From Absidia repens (lineage: Eukaryota; Mucoromycota; Mucoromycetes; Mucorales; Cunninghamellaceae), in the NCBI GenBank assembly GCA_002105175.1, contig MCGE01000014.1:868001-932000 (forward strand): a stretch of 64,000 nt of DNA. Direction: 5' to 3'. Under the pieces are notes generated by a model. It had not been told where the DNA came from and searched no databases. It saw only the letters and a list, made by a program, of their open reading frames with translations. Shown here piece after piece: positions 22,663 through 35,335 of this stretch; the first letter of the stretch is position 1, and each line of letters starts with the position of its first letter. Made by a program: the position numbers and the translations under genes.

Positions 22663-24282
22663 ATGTCACTCCATCATATTCCATTCTCTCAATCAGTCAT
22701 TATTAATGTGCTACGAGCCATAACGTCAAGATCAATATCGACCAACTCAGCAGCAACAACGACGTGTTCACTACATAGCTCAACAACACGATCGCTAACT
22801 TCGCCGTATTTTTGGACCTCCAAGGTATTATCTGCGCCGGAAATAGATAATATACTTCCCTTCAAGCGGCAACTTCACTGCACTGCATCAACACGATCGA
22901 CAGCTTCAGAAGCTTTCGAATACAACAATAATGATGATATCGCAAGGTCGCTTTGCAACAACAATATGAACCAACATATTCATGATAAATCTATATTGGC
23001 TATCAAGACAAGCACGGGCAAGATCAAATGGTACAGACAAATTTATCGGCCATCTCTGGGAAAATATGCTACGGGTTACCACTTCAAGGAAACTAAATAT
23101 AAAACGGTGGACGATTACAACAAACGTATTCTTTTTGCGGTGATGAATGGTCAACAAAACATGGCAATCAACTACCTACGAGAAATGGAACGTCGTCAAC
23201 TAAAGCCTGATGTATACATTTATACTATGATTATCAATGGATACAGTAAACAATCGGATATGACCAGAGCGACAAAATGGATGAAACGGATGCGACGAAA
23301 TGGAAGGGTGCCTGATGTTTACACCTACACTAGTCTGATCGATGGATATATGCGGTTATGCGATTTGGACAAAGTGGAAGGGATATTCAAACGTATGATA
23401 CGGGAATCTATACAACCCAACTTGGTCACTTACAACGTCATGATGCATCACTCTGTTTTGAAATTGGATATGGAAGCCGCTGTTAAATTTTGGGGCAAAC
23501 TGTCAGAAGCTGGTATTCAACCTGATGTCTATACTTATGCCATTATGATTCATGGACTTGGTGATGATGGTCTTGTGGATGAAGCCTGGCGAATATTTGA
23601 CAAAATGAAGAAACAAAATGTTGATGTGAATCACGTGGTTGCTACGACTCTGATGGGTATTCATGTCCGACACAAAGACAACGCATATGCTATTCAACTT
23701 TTCCAGGAATTCTTTGAACAACAAAAACAGCTGGTACCGACTCGACATACTCGAAATATTCTTCTCAATGCCACCATGGGACATACAAGTCTATCGAACA
23801 TCAAAACATATTATCAGCAATTCATATCATTATTAGACAACAGGTATAGCAGCAATAACGACGAAACACCCACTCATTCAGTTCTATGGGGCGACCATTA
23901 CAATGTCAGCAACAATGTTTACACGTACACCTCCTTCATGCGGGCATTTTTGCGACACAATGACATCGGGATGGTGACTCAAATATACAAGGATATGCTG
24001 ACACGACAGGTAAAACCTACTCTGGTGACATTTGCAACTTTGATGCTGGCGCATGCTTTTGTGCCTGATCCTCATGCCTGCGAAAATATGCTCAAGGAAC
24101 TCCAATCTCATAATATCAAAGCGAATGCGGCGCTTTACACAATTGTCATGCGTGCTTGGGCAAAGGCGAAACATTGGGATCAAGTCAAACGGGTTTATGA
24201 TGAAATGAAACTGGACAAGATTCAACCAAACAAAATGACTCTGGAAGTCTTACGCTGGGCCAAGAACGAAGCCGTAGTTTAG
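22663..24282 (+). CDS. Pentatricopeptide repeat (PPR) protein, probably mitochondrial
   Basis: Intronless 539-residue protein. The N-terminus is rich in Ser/Arg/Thr with few acids (SVIINVLRAITSRSISTNSA), fitting a mitochondrial presequence. From about residue 155 onward roughly nine tandem ~35-residue PPR motifs are seen. Examples are PDVYIYTMIINGYSKQSDMT, PDVYTYTSLIDGYMRLCDLD, PNLVTYNVMMHHSVLKLDME, PDVYTYAIMIHGLGDDGLVD and KPTLVTFATLMLAHAFVPD. Such proteins bind organellar RNA and act in processing, stability or translation. The target cannot be read from the sequence. It is followed 300 bp later by ATP2 on the same strand. Confidence 0.92.
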   Translation: MSLHHIPFSQSVIINVLRAITSRSISTNSAATTTCSLHSSTTRSLTSPYFWTSKVLSAPEIDNILPFKRQLHCTASTRSTASEAFEYNNNDDIARSLCNNNMNQHIHDKSILAIKTSTGKIKWYRQIYRPSLGKYATGYHFKETKYKTVDDYNKRILFAVMNGQQNMAINYLREMERRQLKPDVYIYTMIINGYSKQSDMTRATKWMKRMRRNGRVPDVYTYTSLIDGYMRLCDLDKVEGIFKRMIRESIQPNLVTYNVMMHHSVLKLDMEAAVKFWGKLSEAGIQPDVYTYAIMIHGLGDDGLVDEAWRIFDKMKKQNVDVNHVVATTLMGIHVRHKDNAYAIQLFQEFFEQQKQLVPTRHTRNILLNATMGHTSLSNIKTYYQQFISLLDNRYSSNNDETPTHSVLWGDHYNVSNNVYTYTSFMRAFLRHNDIGMVTQIYKDMLTRQVKPTLVTFATLMLAHAFVPDPHACENMLKELQSHNIKANAALYTIVMRAWAKAKHWDQVKRVYDEMKLDKIQPNKMTLEVLRWAKNEAVV

Positions 24283-24521
24283 AATAATATCCCTCTCTAG
24301 TTTATTTATTTGATCGTAGTTTTATTACCACTTCTTGTTTATAGTGTATCGTTCATATTCCTTCTTTTTTATTTATCCTTATACCAATAAAAAATTACAG
24401 ATCCAAATGGTATCTGTTCATTCTTGCTTCCCATCATCAAAATAATTCCTGCTTCTCGGATAAACTAAAATCTATGCAGTAGTGGTAGTGGCTTTTTGTT
24501 CCCCACCCCCAATTCTCTAGG

Positions 24522-24538
24522 GCCGGGGTTAAAAATTG
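24522..24538 (+). promoter_or_regulatory. GC-rich/TTTAAA-type upstream element of ATP2
   Basis: GCCGGGGTTAAAAATTG, 50-66 bp before the ATP2 start codon. It closely matches CCGGGGTTTTAAAAATG at 50071-50087 upstream of eIF3j, and related elements elsewhere. Confidence 0.4.
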
Positions 24539-24587
24539 ATTTGACATTTCTTTTCCCTTTTTTTTTTTTGGGTACCCATACCGTACG

Positions 24588-26434
<1,847 letters not shown>

Positions 26435-26859
26435 ATTAGAATATAGAATTGTATTTAGTTTAATTTTAGATTTATTTGTCAGTCGATACTCCCTCTGTTA
26501 TTATTCCTTTTGCATTGTATGTTTATTTTGGTGACGATTCCATTCTGGTTATGGATCACTGCTATTTTCATGTTTTTATTTATTACATTCACTTCTTTTT
26601 ATCCCACTCTTTACTTCAGATCAAATAAACGATTGTTTTTTACACCATGTATTCGTACATACACTTTTGCCTTTGTTTGTTTTTGATTTTTTGGTTTTGG
26701 AGGATGAAGGATGACACTCTGCGCTAATGTCTAGTAAGCCAGGGCACCCACGTTTTTTTTATCTCCCTGTCAAAAAATGCTCTGACCAAACGGCGGGATT
26801 TTAATTGACTTTTTATAAGGTTCTGCTTTCCCAATTTTCTCTCTTTCTTGCTTTCTATT
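26435..26859. other. 3' flank of ATP2
   Basis: T-rich 3' UTR and spacer; no gene seen. Confidence 0.5.
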
Positions 26860-27010
26860 TTTTTTTTTCTCACATTGATGTCCTCCGAGGGTCTGGTGAT
26901 CATGGAGTGGGATTTTTGTTAGATTTAGAGGGCTTTGAAAAAAAGGCATGACAAAGGACATGGGGAAACCCTTTCATTTTGGATCTAGGATTTAGTTGAC
27001 ATGTTTCTAA
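26860..27010 (+). repeat. R1 repeat, short core variant (copy F)
   Basis: Contains CATTGATGTCCTCCGAGG, GATTTTTGTTAGAT, AAGGCATGACAAAGGACATG and the core GGGGAAACCCTTTCATTTTG followed by GATCTAGGATTT. It is matched in reverse at 56265-56400. Confidence 0.7.
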
Positions 27011-27154
27011 TATGCGATAATGACATGCTGGTGGACTCAAGTAGTCAACGGTGATTCTGGAACAGATTGGGCGACTCGCTGGTGGAATCTACGTTGCTGA
27101 GAAAAGCTATTATGGCTTTGCAATTAGTAACTCTCTTTTTGGTAGGTGATATTC

Positions 27155-27545
27155 CATATACTTATGCTTCAAATAACTTGCTGGTTTGACTCAATATGGC
27201 AAATATGGCATTCCATATAAATAGCATATACAGTAGATAGATATAGTAGTGATAGTTTTATTAGTATGTAGAATAGCTATTGTATTGAAATAAAATGTTA
27301 TTGTTTTACAGTACCACTTTACTTTTTGTCTCCACGCAGTTTATTGTATTTTATGCAATGCATGTAAACCCTGCCTTTTTTTTTGAACCTTTTTAAAAGG
27401 AGTTGGAGGTTTTGAAAAAAATGTTGGTTCTGGTTTCCAAAAAAGAGAATTGTTGCTGTGACTGATTGGAAAAAAAAGGACGCGAACAAAAAGAATCATC
27501 TAAATTAAGAGATTTAAATGCTGAAAAAGTGTTGATTATAGTGTT
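27155..27545 (+). repeat. Dispersed repeat family R2, copy 1
   Basis: Shares ordered blocks with the reverse strand of 54590-55005: ATGCTTCAAATAACTTG, GGTTTGACTCAATATGGCA, GCATATACAGTAGATAG, ATAGTAGTGATAGTTTTA, AATAAAATG, then on the other strand TTTCCAATCAGTCACAGCAA and GAGATTTAAATGCTG. No coding role is evident. Confidence 0.7.
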
Positions 27546-27547
27546 TG

Positions 27548-27880
27548 CTAGTAAGTGTTGGTTACGATGAAAGCTAAAATATGTCGACTGCGCGGATGCT
27601 GAACAGCTTCGACTATAATTGACGCTGAATGGCATTAGCTACGATGGACGCTGAAATATGTTGAGTTTGATGGAAGCTGGAAGGCATCGGTTGTGATGGA
27701 AGCTGAATGGTGTTGGCTTTGGCTGGTACTAAAAAGGGAATCCGCGTGATTTAGAGAATTGATAATCATTTTTTAACGGTGGATACTGAAAAAGTGTTGG
27801 TTATGATGGAAGCTGGAAGGTGTTAGTTATGATGGACGCTGAAAAAGAGTCAGCTCTCAGCAGTTGAAAAAGACCCGGCT
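27548..27880 (+). repeat. Degenerate ~30-bp tandem repeat (GATGGAAGCTGAA type)
   Basis: About nine degenerate units built on GTTGGTTATGATGGAAGCTG with an AAA/GG tail, for example at about 27560, 27640, 27665, 27690, 27793 and 27820. Position-specific variation between units suggests an old minisatellite. It begins where the R2 copy ends. Confidence 0.65.
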
Positions 27881-28052
27881 TTGGTGTAGTTCAAAAAAGG
27901 GGGTTCATACAGGATTATATTGTTTTTTGATAGACAAGGTTTCTTAACTATAATATATAAATATATATGTGGTATAATGAGCTGGTACGTATCCACTGTT
28001 AAGAAAAATGCCACTTTCAGCGTGGATATTGGCCCATAAAACTCGACATTTA

Positions 28053-28072
28053 TTTTTAAACGCCGGTTTAGG
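28053..28072 (+). promoter_or_regulatory. GC-rich/TTTAAA-type element upstream of L15
   Basis: TTTTTAAACGCCGGTTTAGG lies just upstream of the putative first (non-coding) exon of the L15 gene. It belongs to the recurrent upstream element described in the findings. Confidence 0.35.
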
Positions 28073-28143
28073 TTCTAGAGATTGACTTTTTGACTTTTTT
28101 TTTTAATTTTTCCCTCTCTTTCATCTACCATATCCATTTCAAG

Positions 28144-28420
28144 GTAAGGCAGCGCAATTTCAAGAAATAATGTGATAAAAGGAGGGTCGCCGAAACGAAT
28201 ATACACAGGCAGATAATACGTAGATGGATAGATGTGTGGATGGATGGATGTGTCGATGTATGGATATGTAGTGGATGTGTGGATATTGAATATTGAAAAT
28301 TGAGCTAAAAAAAGGCATATGGTTGAAAAATGGAATCAAGCGATTATTATTATGAATTGGACGTATGATTAGATTATGAAAATTGGAACTAATTGGTTAT
28401 TTTTTAATTATATTCTTTAG
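28144..28420 (+). other. Probable 5'-UTR intron of L15 with GGAT repeats
   Basis: AAG|GTAAGG donor at 28144 and TTCTTTAG acceptor ending at 28420, 16 bp before the ATG. It includes a GGAT/GTGGAT-rich stretch at 28221-28286, like the P2 leader intron. Inferred from consensus only. Confidence 0.5.
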
Positions 28421-28435
28421 GTATAGTACTTTATC

Positions 28436-29199
28436 ATGGGTGGTAAGTGACACACATCAAAAGGTATGTAGATAACTTGATTCTAACTTTACATTTTTCA
28501 ATGTTTAGCCTACAAATATCTCGAAGAATTGCAAACCAAGAAGCAATCGGATGTCCTCCGTTTCTTGCTCCGTGTCCGTTGTTGGGAATACAGGTAAAGT
28601 ACAAAGCTGTAATTTTAGTTACTTGGAACCTCATGACTGACTTTCTTTTCCGCCCTTAATTTTTTCTTTGAACTAGACAACTCAACGTGATCCACCGTGC
28701 CTCTCGTCCTTCTCGCCCTGATAAGGCTCGTCGTTTGGGATACAAGGCCAAGCAAGGTTTCGTTATCTACCGTGTCCGCGTTCGTCGTGGTGGTCGCAAG
28801 AGAATGGCTCCCAAGGGTGCTACTTACGGCAAGCCTGTCAACGAAGGTGTGAACCAACTCAAGTACCAACGCTCTCTCCAATCCACTGCTGAAGAACGTG
28901 TCGGTCGCAAGTGTGCTAACCTCCGTGTCCTCAACTCTTACTGGATCAACCAAGATGCTACCTACAAGTACTTCGAAGTTATTTTGGTCGACCCCTCCCA
29001 CAAGGCCATCCGTCGTGATCCCCGTATCAACTGGATCGTCGATGCCGTCCACAAGCGCCGTGAAGCTCGTGGTCTCACCGCCATTGGTAAGAAGTCCCGT
29101 GGTAAGGGTAAGGGCCATCTCTTCACCAAGACCCGTGGTTCCGGTCGTCATGCCAGCTGGAAGCGTCGCAACACCCTCTCTCTCCGCCGTTACCGTTAA
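28436..29199 (+). CDS. RPL15: 60S ribosomal protein L15 (eL15)
   Basis: Large-subunit protein that contacts 5.8S/25S rRNA. Exons 28436-28442 (only seven bases, ATGGGTG), 28509-28593 and 28677-29199 give exactly 204 residues, the universal eukaryotic length. The protein starts [20 protein letters not shown] and includes [38 protein letters not shown] and the basic end ([19 protein letters not shown]). Codon use is strongly biased to C-ending codons, as in P2. The coding seven-base first exon plus a leader intron is typical of highly expressed fungal ribosomal genes. An ACAATAAAAGC signal lies near 29250. Confidence 0.98.
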
Positions 29200-30229
29200 A
29201 CAATTGTGGATCTGTAGTTTTATGTCTATTCATTCACTTTTTTTTTGTCTACAATAAAAGCTAGTATTTATACATTACTTTGTCTTTTTTTATTATTATT
29301 GCCGTTGCTGTTGTCTTGGTGCATTGATTGAGCGTTTTGTCATGATATAGGGATGTCGACAATAGAGAAAGGGAATCACTGATTACATGATTTTTTTATT
29401 TGACTATGGAAAAAAGGAATTAGTTGTTAGATGTGGATTATGATGAAGGAGGACCATTAACATGATGATAGGGACTGTGTGCAGACTGATGATTATTTAA
29501 AAGGTGAAATTGAACTGTCTTCCAATCTTTCCATACAAATATAAGTATTAGTGAGGGAATTTTAGGCACGTGGGTGCTACCATTGAGCATGAATCAAGAA
29601 AAAAATACGTATTGTGGGTAAAAGCACTGGCCCTGAGTGACATTTTGTGCCATTTTCCCATCTCATTTAGTCAGATCGACCATAACCCTTTATTGCCCCT
29701 TTTTGAAAAGAGTGTTCGTCGTGCGACACCGTTGTTACACCACGATAATTGAATATGCACAACTATGAAAATGGCTTTATCCTATGAACGATCGGTAAAT
29801 TATCGCATGGCGACGATATAGATAGGCTGAAACAGCGTCTCATTTGACAAGCATTAAAAATAGCGTACCATTGGATAAACATTATCTGTTAGTCATGGTT
29901 ATACAGTATACCATATCACCATGCTATAGCGAACGTGTCCGATACTAACTAGCATAAGTATGACAGATCTGGAAAGTACAGCATCATCGTTAAAAATACT
30001 AGCATCTTAGTATAACGTTTCACCTGACAGACAAGGTTTGTTTTTTTTTCTCTTTGACAGAAAATGGTATTATTTTTCTTTCACATGTAGTTAAATAATA
30101 TCCTACTCCACCTGTTTTTGAAAGTATAGACACCGCTTCCATAAATGGCTGATATGTCTTCTTATATATAAAAGCCATTATACGCCTTCTTCTTTCTTTT
30201 GTTTTTATTAGTTTTTTATCTATAAAAGA
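29200..30229. other. Intergenic region upstream of the fused phosphoesterase
   Basis: No gene seen. An ORF at 29570-29752 has no recognisable features. A TATA-like TATATATAAAAG lies at 30163-30174, 55 bp before the next start codon. Confidence 0.55.
30163..30174 (+). promoter_or_regulatory. TATA box of the phosphoesterase gene
   Basis: TATATATAAAAG, about 55-65 bp before the ATG at 30230. The spacing suits a core promoter of a regulated secreted-enzyme gene. Confidence 0.5.
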
Positions 30230-32056
30230 ATGAAGTCGTTTGTTGTAGCAGCAGTGGCAGGATTACTGCTCTCAGCTTCATCTATTACTGCTGTTCCAGT
30301 TGAAACTCAGTCAAGTGAAAAAACTGTGCCTGGAAATGATTTTGATCGAGTGGTGGTGATTGTCCTTGCTAATGCGAATTATGATGATGCTATCAAGGAT
30401 CCCTATTTCTCAAAATTGGCTGAGAAACATAATGGTCTTACTTTGACAAATCACAAAGCTCTTACTCACCCGTCTCAAGCCAATTATGTAAGTGGTGATA
30501 TTCTTTTTTTTTTTTTTTTTTTGATATCCTTCGCTTTTTTATTAACTGTTTTCTTTTTTTTTTTAAAAAAAAAAAATATAGGTGGGAATGATTAGTGGCT
30601 CAACTTCCGGTGTTCATTTGGATTTCAACTCCAACATTGATGATCGAAAATCCATTGTGGATCTTTTGGAAAAGAAAAATATTTCTTGGAAAGCTTATCA
30701 AGAAGGTTACCCTGCAGGTACATAATTTCGAAAGTTAAATCAAAACGGCATTGACGTCTTTTTATTTCATAATAGATGGTAATTGCCACACTGATTCTGC
30801 TATTGGTCTTTACAGGCGTAAACATAATCCTTTTATGTCCTTTACCAGCATATCTGGAAGCTCTAACCGCTGCAGCAAGATTGTTGCAGGGAGCCAGCTG
30901 GATGAAGATATCAAAAATAATAATGTCCCTCAATTTGTCTACTACACACCTGATGTAAGTGCCTTTTTTTTTTACTATATTTTTATTATGATATCGTACT
31001 TTAAACTTAAATTTTTATTTTATATGACACATAGATGAATAATAATGGACGAGGTAAGATCGTTATTTTTTTTTTTATCATGTTGTCGATCCTTATGCTT
31101 CCCTTTTTTTTTTTTTAATTTTATAGATACTAATTTGACCACCGCATCTCATTGGCTGTCTACGTTTTTGGAATCACGAATTAAAAAACCAGCTTTCAGC
31201 AAAAACACACTCTTTGTTATTACCTGGGATGAGCAAGAAACAGTGGTATCGGTTCATAATCACGTCCTAACTGTATTACTAGGACCCATGGTAAAAAGAT
31301 CCTCTCTTACTGATGGCGTGCGTTATGATCACTACTCTATTCTCAAGACGGTTCAAAAGAATGTAAGTTTCCCACAATGCTAGAATGACGGCGTTTAAAA
31401 TAATATAAATACATATATATATATATATTTTTTATTTTTTTTTAGTGGGATCTTCCTTCTCTTGATCAAAACGATAAAGATGCTACGCCCTTCATTCTTA
31501 AAGATCAAGCAGGTAAGCAACCAAACTATGCTACATAGTTGCTACCAAGTCACTTATTTTGAATATTTTTCTTACAGAAAACGGAGCATCGGAAAAAATC
31601 AAGAATGTCGTGATCCTCATGTTCGAAAACCGAAGCTATGATCGTTTGATGGGCTGGTTCAAATACAACAAGGAACTGGATGGCCTTACTGGAAATGAGT
31701 GCAATTACTTGGATCCCAACGACAAGAAAAGCTTGAAAATATGTGCTACAAACAAGGGTTTATTGAAAGATCCTCTTGACCCTGGTCACGAATATACGGA
31801 TACAACTCATCAAATTAGCGGTAATGGTAGTCTTTCTTCCGATGCTCTCAAAAAGGCTACCATGGGTGGGTTCGTTTCTAATTTTGCCAAAAACTTCCCC
31901 GATATCAAGAACAATGCCACCGCTCTTCATCAAATTATGGATGGCTTTGATCCTTCGACTATCCCAATCACCTATGAACTAGCTTCCAATTATACTGTGT
32001 TTGACCGCTGGTTCTCCTCTTTTGCAGGTAGCACTATGCCAAACAGGTAAGAATAA

Positions 32057-32091
<35 letters not shown>

Positions 32092-33562
32092 AATGTATCT
32101 AACCACAACGATTGATTGATTTTATATAATAGGATGTACCTCCATTCTGCAACATCCCACGGTGAAGTCTTTACCGATGGTCTCAAGTATATTCCTGGGT
32201 ACCCCCAACGCACAATTTACAACAACTTGGATGGTAAGCAGAAAGTGGTTACTGTTAGATGAATCAAATGTATTAATTTGCGTACACTATACATGGTATA
32301 AAACAGATGCAAATATTGAATGGCGCAATTATTATCAAGAAATCCCTACTCTTTTGATATTTGACAAGCTTCGACTGGGCTCATTGAGCCGATACAAGAA
32401 TTGGGCGAATTTGAAAAAGGATGCTGCTTCTGGTAACCTGCCTCCTGTTTCATTTATTGATCCTGCTTACTTCTCTATTGCCAATTGTATTGTAAGTAAC
32501 TATAAAAAAAGCATTGGTCAAGTTGAGTTACTTACAGTAAGGGAGGGGGTTTTGAATTGCAATTGTATAGGTGGAGAACGACGCTCATCCTCCTTCTGAT
32601 GTTGCGGACGCCGAAAAACTACTGAAGGAAGTCTATGAAATGATCCGTGCCTCTCCTCAATGGAATGAAACTCTCCTAATTGTGAATTTTGATGAAGTAA
32701 GTTAAACTGAAATCATTGTTAACTAGGGATACTAACATCTACTGTATTTTTATAGCATGGTGGATATTATGATCACGTTGACACTCCCCTCAATGGTAAG
32801 TAAAATAAAAATAGACGATTTCTAGCTGCCAAAAAAAACCCACATGCTTATTTATTTTTACATATAGCGCCAAATCCAGATGGCATCAATTACACTGATT
32901 ACAAATTCGATCGATTGGTAGGTGGAAATACAGATATATATATATATATATATAAAGATAGGCATTGCAACCGATCGATTTGATACAATTTTATTTTATT
33001 TTAATAGGGTGTCCGCGTTCCTTCTATTTTAATCTCTCCATGGGTCGAAAAGGGTGCAGTCATTCACGAACCTAACGGTCCTTATAAAGATTCCCAATAC
33101 GAACATTCATCTGTACCTGCGACTCTCAAAAAGGTAATCTACATAGATACATACTTTTATTAAAAAACCTGATCACTTACTTCTGTCACTGCTTAATTAC
33201 ATGTAGATATTCAATTTGCCAAACTTTTTGACAAAGCGTGATGCTTGGGCTGGTAAAAAATTACAAAAAAATATATCAGTGGATGAGATAACTGTAATTC
33301 ATCATTTCATTTTGTATATTTTATTTGACATACGTAGGTACCTTTGAACATGCCATCTCTCTTGACAAGCCTCGTGACGACTGCCCTCTCAAACTGTCTG
33401 ATCCACCTGCCCCCGTTGTGAACAGTACCATCACTAACCCAATTGGTAAGTAAAGCAAGAAATCATACTTAACGTGGCGTATGAACTAACATTTGATACA
33501 ATTTATATTATGTAGACAAAGCCATTTGTGATGCCTTCAAGCACATTCTCCAAGGCACCTAG
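30230..33562 (+). CDS. Secreted fusion of an acid-phosphatase-like and a phospholipase-C-like phosphoesterase domain
   Basis: Sixteen exons join in phase to 730 residues: 30230-30487, 30582-30717, 30776-30954, 31035-31053, 31127-31362, 31446-31512, 31578-32046, 32133-32233, 32307-32491, 32571-32696, 32756-32795, 32868-32917, 33008-33133, 33207-33252, 33338-33445, 33516-33562. A signal peptide ([20 protein letters not shown]) leads into domain 1 (about 30-298), fungal acid-phosphatase type: [54 protein letters not shown]. Domain 2 (about 300-725) is PLC/phosphoesterase type: [80 protein letters not shown]. Domain 2 keeps the metal ligands I know. Domain 1 reads VLANANYDD where relatives have VLENxDY, and NNGRDT where they have DGHDT, so it may be inactive. 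Confidence 0.88.
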
Positions 33563-33989
33563 TTTACCTCACTCGCCCACCCCCTTCTTCCCAATGTTAT
33601 TTAGCTATTCTATATTATTTATTTATTTATTTATTGACTTATATAATAAAAATGAACCATTGCAAGTCAAGTATATATATTTGAACTTTGAATGTTTTAG
33701 GCAATACAGCATGTACCGAATACATATATTTGGATTGAACTGTGTACTTCCTTTTTTTTTTTAAGAGAATTCAGTAGATGCATATGGTGCAGTTCAGCAG
33801 GAACGTAAAATGATCACTATTTGTTTATATTCAACTTCACACTTGTAATGCATGGATCCACCGAGTGCCAGGGAGACGGCAGTTGAAGTGCGGCTATAAT
33901 GCAATTCGATATCTTTGCCATTTTGCACATTACTAGGTGACCCTTTGTGGTTCAACTGACTTGTAATCTGGGAAAAGGGGGTGGTTTAT
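33563..33989. other. 3' flank of the phosphoesterase gene
   Basis: Non-coding; ATAATAAA-like signals near 33643. No gene seen. Confidence 0.5.
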
Positions 33990-34678
33990 ACTGTAATAAA
34001 CGCTCGGGCGCTCCGCTGGAGACTTTTAAAAAATATCGATTTATTGGGTGTCACAGCTTTTAATGAAGTGTGGGTTTTGATGGGATAGGATTAGAACCTC
34101 CTACCTCCAGCATATCACACTATGGTGTGCAACCCCTTGGGGTCCGACTGTCGTGCTCAGCGCGTCGTCAATGGGTAATTTTTTTGTGTGTAGAAAAAGA
34201 AATATAGGATAGCGATAGGTGTGAAAAAAACTTCGGACTCCGCACACATGATTTCTATATTTTTTTTTGGCTCCCCAATTTTTTTCCCTCTCTTTCTTTC
34301 TTTCTTCTTTTTTTCCTTCATGACAGACCGAATGATATGATGGCAAGGCTCATTGGGGTACTGATGATCTAGGATTAGTGTTAGAACTTGAATTAGAGGC
34401 ACTTTTTAAAAATGCAGAACAAACATCATGGGGAAACCTTTTTATTTTGGATTCGTGATTTCCACCCTCCACTAGATTAGCCTTCATTGTACAGTAGAGT
34501 AGAGTAGTGCCATAGATTAGATTAGTGTTAGTTGTCATAGTTTACACTGTATACCTATCTGAATTAAACATATTTTGTCTTTTTACCATTACTCTCCTGC
34601 ATGCCTCTTATTGCCTCGTTGAATGGGCATGAGTTTAATCCGGTGGGCGTTGTGTGCGTATGTAGAAAAGCATGTGCT

Positions 34679-34715
<37 letters not shown>

Positions 34716-34800
34716 AGCACTACAGAACATTTTTGTTGTCTGTCTCCTTTGCATTTCGAAATTGAATAGAGTGGAAATGATGGGGATAATATATGTTTAT
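33990..34800 (+). repeat. R1 repeat, copy B
   Basis: Starts with AATAAACGCTCGGGCGCTCC. It then has GGGTGTCACAG, AGTGTGGGTTTTGATGGGAT, CTGTCGTGCTCAGCGCGTCG, a CT-rich tract, ATCTAGGATTAGTGTTAGAA, AACATCATGGGGAAACCTTT and a downstream tail with GCATGTGCTTGTGTAAAA and GCACTACAGAACATTT. A 34-nt poly-A run sits inside (about 34685-34713). Confidence 0.75.
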
Positions 34801-35235
34801 TTCAGTTGTCTGAAAAAGTGTTGTCCGTGGCGACAGTAAAAGGAAAAAATAGTAGCGACGGTGATGTGAGCGGAGGAATAGATGGATATTTCTTTTGTCT
34901 TAGATCTTTATTTAGACACTGAGGTAGCTGTGTGATTAGAGTGGTAAATAGGCACGAATTAGATAAGGAGGCCAAATTGATTGGAGGAATGGGCAGACAT
35001 TTCCAAGTGAACAGGTTTCTCTATAATGTAATTGGAGCGACAAGGGCTTATTTCAAAGGGTTAAATAGAAGGTCCAATTAGACCATGATCTTAGATAAGC
35101 TCTTGCCCCTCTCTCTTTAATAGAGGGATGAGAGCGTGCTAAGCAGAGAGCAGGTGAAAATATTCTACAGTACTGAACTGCATAGCAAAGGTTACGCATT
35201 AATGGGATTGGTGAAGTTCATAACCTTTGAATTGG
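34801..35235. other. Intergenic
   Basis: No gene or clear repeat seen; possibly diverged repeat tail. Confidence 0.35.
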
Positions 35236-35335
35236 GAAGCAGGTAAAATAAATAAGGGCGGTGGTATAATAAATTTGGGATGGAGAAAAAAATAATGTGG
35301 GACGGGTCAAGATTAAATTGGGATGGGCAAGAAAT
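35236..35335 (+). repeat. Degenerate ~22-bp minisatellite (ATTGGGAYGGG type)
   Basis: Units ATTTGGGATGGAGAAAAAAA, ATGTGGGACGGGTCAAGATT and ATTGGGATGGGCAAGAAATG in tandem; the same family as 21186, 37842 and 54288. Confidence 0.6.

Noticed and set aside
22906..24225. Minus-strand ORFs across the PPR gene
   Set aside because: Antisense shadows of an intronless repeat-protein gene.
27393..27635. 80-aa minus-strand ORF (FFSNQSQQQFSF) shared with 54512-54700
   Set aside because: The similarity comes from the R2 repeat DNA itself; the frames are broken and start contexts differ.
28615..29151. 178-aa minus-strand ORF opposite L15
   Set aside because: Shadow created by the strong codon bias of L15.
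29570..29752. 60-aa plus-strand ORF upstream of the phosphoesterase gene
   Set aside because: No conservation-like features, no promoter or terminator context of its own.
34030..34160. tRNA-like B-box (GGTTCTAATCC) on the minus strand of R1 copy B
   Set aside because: No cloverleaf or acceptor pairing found, and copy E does not preserve the box; a SINE origin of R1 could not be supported.
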